From JBBROS01 sp038229135 (GTDB lineage Bacteria > Pseudomonadota > Alphaproteobacteria > Acetobacterales > Acetobacteraceae), in contig JBBROS010000008.1 of NCBI GenBank assembly GCA_038229135.1, forward strand, positions 1 through 64,000: a DNA stretch of 64,000 nucleotides, given 5' to 3'. Both the position numbers and the translations under genes were made by a program. Positions 59,067-64,000 of the stretch are shown in pieces (within the stretch, counting starts at the first letter, position 1; every line of letters starts with the position of its first letter). The notes beneath the pieces were generated by a model, which searched no databases, was not told the DNA's origin, and was given only the letters and a program-made list of their open reading frames with translations.

Positions 59067-59863
59067 CGGCCACCGAGCGGGCCGCCACGGCCTTGATGTG
59101 GTGCGTGGCCGGGCTCGCCGTGCTGTTCCTGCTGGCGCCGCTGGTGGTGGCGATGGCGGTGTCGTTCGGGTCGTCGGCGGTGTTCACCCTGCCGCCGCCG
59201 GGCTGGTCGCTGCGGTGGTATGAGCGGCTGGCGGTCACGCGGGGGCTGTGGCCGTCGCTGTGGACATCCGTGCAGATCGCTGGGCTGTCCACGGCCATCT
59301 CGCTCGTGCTGGGCACGCTGTGCGCCATCGCACTGGTGCGCGGGCGCTTCTCCGGGCGGGGCGCCATCGCGACCTTCCTGGTGTCGCCCCTGATGCTGCC
59401 AGGCCTCGTGGTCGGGATCGCCATGCTGCAGGGCTTCAAGCTGGCCGGGCTGCGCGAGGCCTGGCCCAGCCTGCTCGCGGCCCATGTCGTCATCACCATG
59501 CCTTACGTCGTGCGGACCGTGCTGGCGGCCCTCACCCTGTTCGACTTCTCGTTGCTCGACGCGGCGCGGACACTGGGCTGCTCCTACCCGGCCGCCTTGC
59601 GCCGTGTCCTCGTGCCGTCGCTGGCGCCTGCGTTCATAACGTCCGGCATGTTCGCGTTCCTGGCCTCCATGGACAACTACCCCGTGTCCATCTTCTTCAC
59701 CGACGCCTGGACGCGCACGCTGCCGATCCAGATGCTGCAATACGTCGAGGAGCGGCCGGACCCGACGGTGGCGGCCATCTCGACGGGCCTCATCGTGCTC
59801 GCGGCGCTGGCGATGCTGGTCGGGGACCGGTTGGTGGGGCTGCGGCGGCTGGCGGAGTTCTAG
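59063..59863 (+). CDS. Pot-type ABC permease 2, second Pot system (PotC-like)
   Basis: 266 residues. MAVSFGSSAVFTLPPPGWSLRWYERL is the PotC hallmark region, and DAARTLGCSYPAALRRVLVPSLAPAF the EAA loop. FAFLASMDNYPVSIFF matches the conserved late segment. Overlaps the previous gene by four bases and ends the importer operon. Confidence 0.92.
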   Translation: MTATERAATALMWCVAGLAVLFLLAPLVVAMAVSFGSSAVFTLPPPGWSLRWYERLAVTRGLWPSLWTSVQIAGLSTAISLVLGTLCAIALVRGRFSGRGAIATFLVSPLMLPGLVVGIAMLQGFKLAGLREAWPSLLAAHVVITMPYVVRTVLAALTLFDFSLLDAARTLGCSYPAALRRVLVPSLAPAFITSGMFAFLASMDNYPVSIFFTDAWTRTLPIQMLQYVEERPDPTVAAISTGLIVLAALAMLVGDRLVGLRRLAEF

Positions 59864-59916
59864 CCTCTTGTGAAGCACGTGGAACTTGGGATCGGACGAC
59901 CGCGAAACGAGAGCCG

Positions 59917-60645
59917 TCAGTTGGGCGGCAAATCCTGGAACAACCTGCCCCAGCCCGTCACGCGGCCGGGATCCACGCCGGCAAGGCCGAGGCTGTGCCA
60001 GACGACGGTTGCGATGGTGTCGTAGACCGGCACACCGAGCGCCGCTTCCATGGCGGCGGCCAGGGGGGCGGCGTGGAGGTTGGTGCAGATGATCGCGAGC
60101 GCATCCACGCCCTTTTCGGCCACCTCGCGCGCCATGCGGTGCAGCGTCGGGGCGTCCACCTCGGCGAAGGAGAAATTGTCCCGCAGGCCCAGATGCCGCT
60201 CGGCGGTGCAGGGGTGTCCGAGGCCGGCGTAGTTCGCCACGATGCGGGCCTGCACGTCGTCGGTGTATGGCGTGACGAGGCCGAGGCGCCGCACGCCGGT
60301 GCGCTCGAGGATGGCGTTCAGCGCCAGCATGGACGTGGTGGCCGGGATGCCCGTGACCTCGGTGATGCGCCGGCACAGGCGATGATCGGCCTCGAAGCCC
60401 AGCCAGCCGGACGAGGTGCCGTTCCAGGCGATGACATCCATCCGCGCATGGGCGAGCATCTCGGCCGCGGCCAGGATCGGCGCGTCGTCGAACTGGGCCA
60501 AGGCGCTGGCGGAGAGCGCGATCTCCGTGACCGGGAAGCGCCCGAAATGCGCGGACACTTCGGGCAGGCCGGCCAACATGGCGGCCGTGATCGGCTCCAG
60601 CGCGGTGTTGGACGAGGGCGTGAGCATGCCCAGCCTTACCCGCAT
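59917..60645 (-). CDS. Asp/Glu racemase-superfamily protein (maleate isomerase/AMDase-like)
   Basis: 242 residues. VRLGMLTPSSNTALEP is the family N-terminus, VTGIPATTSMLALNAIL and GLVTPYTDDVQARIVANYAG the substrate-binding parts, and Cys187 in IICTNLHAA the second active-site cysteine. Where two-cysteine relatives have CTSG, this protein reads NGTSSG (residues 75-80), so the first cysteine is missing. That argues for decarboxylase-like or altered chemistry rather than maleate isomerisation. Convergent with the PotC-like gene, 53 bases apart. Confidence 0.87.
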   Translation of the reverse strand: MRVRLGMLTPSSNTALEPITAAMLAGLPEVSAHFGRFPVTEIALSASALAQFDDAPILAAAEMLAHARMDVIAWNGTSSGWLGFEADHRLCRRITEVTGIPATTSMLALNAILERTGVRRLGLVTPYTDDVQARIVANYAGLGHPCTAERHLGLRDNFSFAEVDAPTLHRMAREVAEKGVDALAIICTNLHAAPLAAAMEAALGVPVYDTIATVVWHSLGLAGVDPGRVTGWGRLFQDLPPN

Positions 60646-60782
60646 GCAGGCGGCTCGTTCAGGCCGTGGCCCAGGTGGGGACGAGTGGCGGCCCCACGCT
60701 CGGGGATGGCGCTGGGGACCATGACCCGCACCGGCTCGTGCCTGCCGACTTCGTCCAGCACGAGGGTTCGGCCCTCGTTCAT
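60636..60782 (-). CDS. Possible 48-codon coupled ORF
   Basis: An ATG at 60782 overlaps the stop of the serine hydrolase (ATGA), and the 48-codon frame ends at 60636, ten bases inside the racemase-like gene. It encodes MNEGRTLVLDEVGRHEP and so on, with no family I recognise. The exact bridging of two genes is suggestive of coupling, but the frame is short and could be incidental. Confidence 0.3.
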   Translation of the reverse strand: MNEGRTLVLDEVGRHEPVRVMVPSAIPERGAATRPHLGHGLNEPPACG

Positions 60783-62077
60783 TGGCCGAGCTCCGGACGG
60801 TCGTTGATTGCCTGGTAGACCAGACCGCGGAAAGCGAAGCGGTAGTGAAGCCGCTGACCCGGCGCCTGGATCAGCATGATCGGTACGAGCTGCTCCTTGG
60901 GATCGACCCAGAAGGCCGTGCCCGCCGCACCACCCCAGTTGAACTCGCCAACGCTGCCTGGGTAGGGCGACATGCCGGGCTGTGTCCGGACCGCAACCGT
61001 GAGCCCGAACCCGTAACCCGGCCCGGGCGCGAAATTGGGCCCTTGCGAGAGCGCCGGGCCAAGATGGTCGGACCCCATCAGCTCCACGCTCTTGCGCGAC
61101 AGCAGGCGGGTTCCTTCCAGTTCGCCGCCATTTGCCAGCATCAGCGCGAACCGCATGTAGTCGGGCGCGGTCGAGAGCAGCCCCTCGCCGCCGCCGAGGA
61201 AGATCCGCTGCTTCGTGACGTCGGTCAGCTTCGCCGTCTCACCCGTATCGGGGTCGGGGCCGGGCTGGGCGATGCGGTCGAGCTTCTCCTTCGGCACGTT
61301 GAAGAACGTGTCGGTCATGCCCAGCGGCTTGAAGATGCGCTCGTTGAAGAAGGCGTCCGCCCGCTGTTTGGACACCACCTCGATCAGCGCGAGCAGCACG
61401 TCGGTCGAGCGGCCATACTCCCAGCTCGTGCCGGGCTGGAACATCAGCGGCAGCTTGCCGAGTGCCTCCACCATCTCCTGGTCCGTCATGCGGGCCGAAA
61501 GCGGCTCACCCTCCGCGGCGGCCAGCTGCAGCCCCAGACCTGCCTTTGCCATGGCCTGCTCGGCCGTCGAGGTTCCGCCGCCGTAGCTGATGCCCGACGT
61601 GTGGCGCATCAGGTCCTGGACGGTGATCTCGCGGTTGGCCGGGACCGTATTGGTGACCCGGCGCCCTTGAGCGTCGACGGTCTCCACCAGCACCTTCGGA
61701 GCCTTCAACGCCGGAAGGTATTTCGAGACGGGGTCGCTCAGCCGTATCTTGCCCTCTTCGAGCAGCATGAGGACCGCGACACCGGTGACCGGTTTGGTCA
61801 TCGAATACATGCGGAAGATGCTGTCCTTCTGCATGGGCATGCCGTTGGCGGGGTCCCGAAGGCCGAACGCCTCGTGGTAGATCACCTTGCCGCGGCGGGC
61901 GACCATCACCACGGCGCCCGGCAGGCGCTTGGCGTCCGTGTCGGCCTTGAAGAGTTGGGTGATCCGATCGAGCCGGTCCATGCCGACGGCGGACGGCGCT
62001 GCGGTGGGCAGGTCGGCGGCCATGGCCGCCGAGGCCAAGACCAGGCACGTGGTTGCAGCCAGCACTATGCGTCGCAT
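60779..62077 (-). CDS. Exported serine hydrolase of the beta-lactamase/esterase family VIII
   Basis: 432 residues from the ATG at 62077 (GGGAGG five bases away), with a signal peptide ending SAAMAADLP. SMTK at 92-95 is the SxxK nucleophile, YGRSTD supplies the Tyr of the second motif (YxN is altered to YGR), DLMRHTSGISYGGG and GGGEGLLSTAPDYMRFALML are typical, and WGGAAGT near the C-terminus replaces the KTG box. Related enzymes are esterases or beta-lactamase-like hydrolases acting in the periplasm. Substrate unknown. Confidence 0.9.
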   Translation of the reverse strand: MRRIVLAATTCLVLASAAMAADLPTAAPSAVGMDRLDRITQLFKADTDAKRLPGAVVMVARRGKVIYHEAFGLRDPANGMPMQKDSIFRMYSMTKPVTGVAVLMLLEEGKIRLSDPVSKYLPALKAPKVLVETVDAQGRRVTNTVPANREITVQDLMRHTSGISYGGGTSTAEQAMAKAGLGLQLAAAEGEPLSARMTDQEMVEALGKLPLMFQPGTSWEYGRSTDVLLALIEVVSKQRADAFFNERIFKPLGMTDTFFNVPKEKLDRIAQPGPDPDTGETAKLTDVTKQRIFLGGGEGLLSTAPDYMRFALMLANGGELEGTRLLSRKSVELMGSDHLGPALSQGPNFAPGPGYGFGLTVAVRTQPGMSPYPGSVGEFNWGGAAGTAFWVDPKEQLVPIMLIQAPGQRLHYRFAFRGLVYQAINDRPELGQ

Positions 62078-62209
62078 GAAACCTCCCGTGGTGTCGCACC
62101 GTCGATGCGGCGCGTTGGAGGTGACGATAACACCCGGCGCCCGAAGGGCAATCATTACGAGCCACCACCACACCCACATGTCGGCGGGGTCGCGGCCCCG
62201 GCCTGCCCG

Positions 62210-63175
62210 CTACCACCGTGTCCGAAGCTCGCCCGGCGGGAAGGTGACGCGCCAATGCCGGGCGATGTCGGCGCGCGTGGCGGCCCAAACCCGGTCGTGC
62301 CGGCCGACATGGTCCAGGAACTTCATCAGCCCCGCCAGACGCCCCGGACGGCCCGATATGCGCCCGTGCAGGCCGAGGCTCATCATCCGCGGCCTGCCCT
62401 CCAGGCCCTCCCGGTAGAGCACGTCGAACGTGTCGCGCAGGTAGTTGAAAAACTGCTCGCCATCGCCGAACGCCATGGGAACGTTGAACCGCATGTCGTT
62501 GGCCTCGAGCGTATAGGGCACGAAGAGCTCCGGCCGCCCCGCGACATCCGCCCAGAACGGCAGGTCATCGGCGTAGTTGTCGGCGAAGTAGAGCATGCCG
62601 CCGCGCTCGCTCAGGAGCCGGTATGTGGTCGGGGACGAGCGGTTGTACCAGCCGAGCGCAGGACTGCCCGTGAGCGCGTGGTGCAGCGCCATTGTCGCCT
62701 CGATCTCGGCCCGCTCGCCTTCCTCATCGGCCGGAGGCGCCACGTTCCAGCGCATGCCGTGGGTGGCGATCTCCCACCCGGCCTCACGCATGGCCGCGAC
62801 GGCCTCGGGGTTGCGGCCCAACGCCATCGTCACCCCGAAGCACGTGACAGGCAGCGAGCGGCCGGCCAGCAGCCGCCAGAGCCGCCAGAAGCCGACGCGG
62901 CTGCCATATTCCCACAAGCTCTCGACCGTCGGGTTCCGCACCCCTTTGTGCGACGTGACGATGTGCTCGGTCAGAAAGCTCTCGGTGCCGGCGTCGCCAT
63001 GCAGGATGCTGTTCTCGCCGCCTTCCTCGTAATTCACCACGATCTGCAGCGCGAGCAAGGCCCCGCCCGGCCACTGCGGGTCCGGCGGGTTGCGGCCGTA
63101 GCCGACCATGTCGCGTGGATAACCACTGGTCGCGGGGTCGAACGGGTTGGCCGTCGGCACGTCGGGGAGCGTCAT
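62210..63175 (-). CDS. Polysaccharide-deacetylase-fold enzyme (PuuE/allantoinase-like), second copy
   Basis: 321 residues. GYGRNPPDPQWPGGALLALQIVVNYEEGGEN is the PuuE N-terminus (NYEEGGE in place of TFDDG). THGMRWNVAPPADEEGERAEI holds the metal histidine, and YNRSSPTTYRLLSERGG, DNYADDLPFW and LGLHGRISGRPGRLAGL follow. PuuE-type allantoinases open the hydantoin ring of allantoin without a separate metal-dependent amidohydrolase fold. It fits PuuE better than the copy at 53398. Confidence 0.9.
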   Translation of the reverse strand: MTLPDVPTANPFDPATSGYPRDMVGYGRNPPDPQWPGGALLALQIVVNYEEGGENSILHGDAGTESFLTEHIVTSHKGVRNPTVESLWEYGSRVGFWRLWRLLAGRSLPVTCFGVTMALGRNPEAVAAMREAGWEIATHGMRWNVAPPADEEGERAEIEATMALHHALTGSPALGWYNRSSPTTYRLLSERGGMLYFADNYADDLPFWADVAGRPELFVPYTLEANDMRFNVPMAFGDGEQFFNYLRDTFDVLYREGLEGRPRMMSLGLHGRISGRPGRLAGLMKFLDHVGRHDRVWAATRADIARHWRVTFPPGELRTRW

Positions 63176-63268
63176 GGCAGAACAAGACCACGCCGGTAAA
63201 ATCCCTGTCCAGCGGATGCGGAGGGCCCGGCCATTTTCCGCATCGATGCGCAGGAGCCGCGAAGCTGG

Positions 63269-64000
63269 TCAGTAGGGGTGCCGCTTCAGCCAATCGGCAT
63301 AGCCTGCCAGACCCTCCGCCAGGCCCACCCTGGGCCGCCACCCGAGCCTCTGCAGCGCATCGAGGCTGAACAGGCCTTGCCGGTCCGCATCCAGCGCCTT
63401 GCCAGGCGTGAAACGTATGTCCGCGGACGGCAGCACCTCCCTGACCAGGTCCGCCAGTGCCGCCATGCGGGTCTGCGTGCCGGCCGTGATGTTGAAGGCG
63501 CGTCCTGCGGCAGCGTCCGCATCGTACAGCGTCAGCAGCGCCGCCGCGACGTCCTCCACGTGCACGAGCTGCAGCGGGAACGTGCCGTCATGGTCGATGA
63601 CGAGCGGCGTGCCATCGAGCCCGCTGCGCATCATGCTGCCCAGCACGCTGGGCGTGCTCCGGCGCGGGCCGTACACCCAGCCGATCCTGCCGACGCGCGT
63701 GTCCAGCCCGTGCTGTGCCCCATACGCCCGCACCAGCAGATCGGCGGCGGCTTTGCTGGCCCCGTATAGGTCGGAGGTCGCGGTCAGCGGCGCAGCCTCG
63801 TCCACCCGGTCCTGCCCGGCCGGCGTGGCTCCGTAGGCCACGATGGACGAGCAGAACACGAAGCGCCGCACCGCGCACAGGCGCGCCGCCTCCAGCAGGT
63901 TGACGGTGCCCCCGACATTGACCGTCGCGACCCCGGCCGGGTGGTCGCGCCCGACGGCTGGGCCGGAGATGCCGCCGCAATGGATGATGCCGTCGACGCC
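63269..64000 (-). CDS. NAD-dependent epimerase/dehydratase (extended SDR), N-terminus cut by window edge
   Basis: The frame continues past 64000, so the first part with the NAD-binding GxxGxxG is missing. Visible are NVGGTVNLLEAARLCAVRRFVFCSS, the active-site LYGASKAAADLLV (YxxxK), RIGWVYGPRR and a C-terminal RVGLAEGLAGYADWLKRH. These extended SDR proteins interconvert or dehydrate nucleotide sugars or act on uronates and tetronates. 93 bases separate it from the deacetylase gene. Confidence 0.87.
   Translation of the reverse strand, partial: GVDGIIHCGGISGPAVGRDHPAGVATVNVGGTVNLLEAARLCAVRRFVFCSSIVAYGATPAGQDRVDEAAPLTATSDLYGASKAAADLLVRAYGAQHGLDTRVGRIGWVYGPRRSTPSVLGSMMRSGLDGTPLVIDHDGTFPLQLVHVEDVAAALLTLYDADAAAGRAFNITAGTQTRMAALADLVREVLPSADIRFTPGKALDADRQGLFSLDALQRLGWRPRVGLAEGLAGYADWLKRHPY

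Overview
The window looks like chromosomal DNA of a very GC-rich alphaproteobacterium. The gene families and layout resemble Rhodospirillales/Acetobacteraceae (Roseomonas-like soil or plant-associated bacteria), but that placement is inferred: there is no rRNA, tRNA or housekeeping marker in the window. Almost everything is uptake and catabolism of small organic compounds. There are six ABC importers of four classes: one monosaccharide type, two branched-chain amino acid (Liv) type, one oligopeptide (Dpp/Opp) type and two polyamine/opine (Pot) type. Each sits beside hydrolases, kinases, isomerases, aldolases or oxidoreductases that probably act on the imported compound.

Layout. 1-3000: a truncated beta-lactamase-fold hydrolase (-), then a GatC-like small protein plus amidase pair (+). 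3083-9383 (-): FGGY kinase, sugar permease, Spy/CpxP-like protein, sugar-binding protein, ATPase, nucleoside hydrolase and a 167-residue unknown. 9467-18614 (+): OsmC protein, flavin monooxygenase, Liv importer with a fused permease-ATPase, iron-type alcohol dehydrogenase, ChbG-like deacetylase and MaoC-like protein. 18674-21702: HupE-like protein, S58 peptidase and a SolA-like amine oxidase. 21799-29793 (-): a Liv importer with an HpcH aldolase, a fused 2-oxoacid dehydrogenase E1 and a BKACE enzyme, divergent from a PAS-LuxR regulator. Two copies of one palindrome lie across that divergent promoter. 30835-32394: a lower-GC secreted glycosidase-like protein. 32463-38818 (-): Dpp-type importer plus an AstE/DoeB-like deacylase. 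38897-43129: class II aldolase (+), class III aminotransferase and formamidase large subunit (-). 43536-54345 (+): eleven tightly packed genes with two binding proteins, two SIS-domain proteins, two PfkB kinases, a Pot-type importer, a BtpA-family protein and a polysaccharide-deacetylase-fold enzyme. 54386-59863: amidohydrolase (-) divergent from a second Pot-type importer (+). 59917-64000 (-): racemase/isomerase-like protein, serine hydrolase, a second deacetylase-fold enzyme and a truncated nucleotide-sugar epimerase.

Within each block, genes commonly overlap by 1-8 bases, so translational coupling is likely. The strongest candidate for an undescribed system is 43536-54345, whose kinase plus SIS-isomerase logic resembles fructosamine (Amadori compound) degradation but is doubled. 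The second is the 21799-29793 pathway with its palindromic operators. Two families of dispersed palindromic repeats lie only in the first ~18-22 kb; one copy is read in frame as the N-terminus of a protein. Short in-frame tandem repeats interrupt several unrelated genes.
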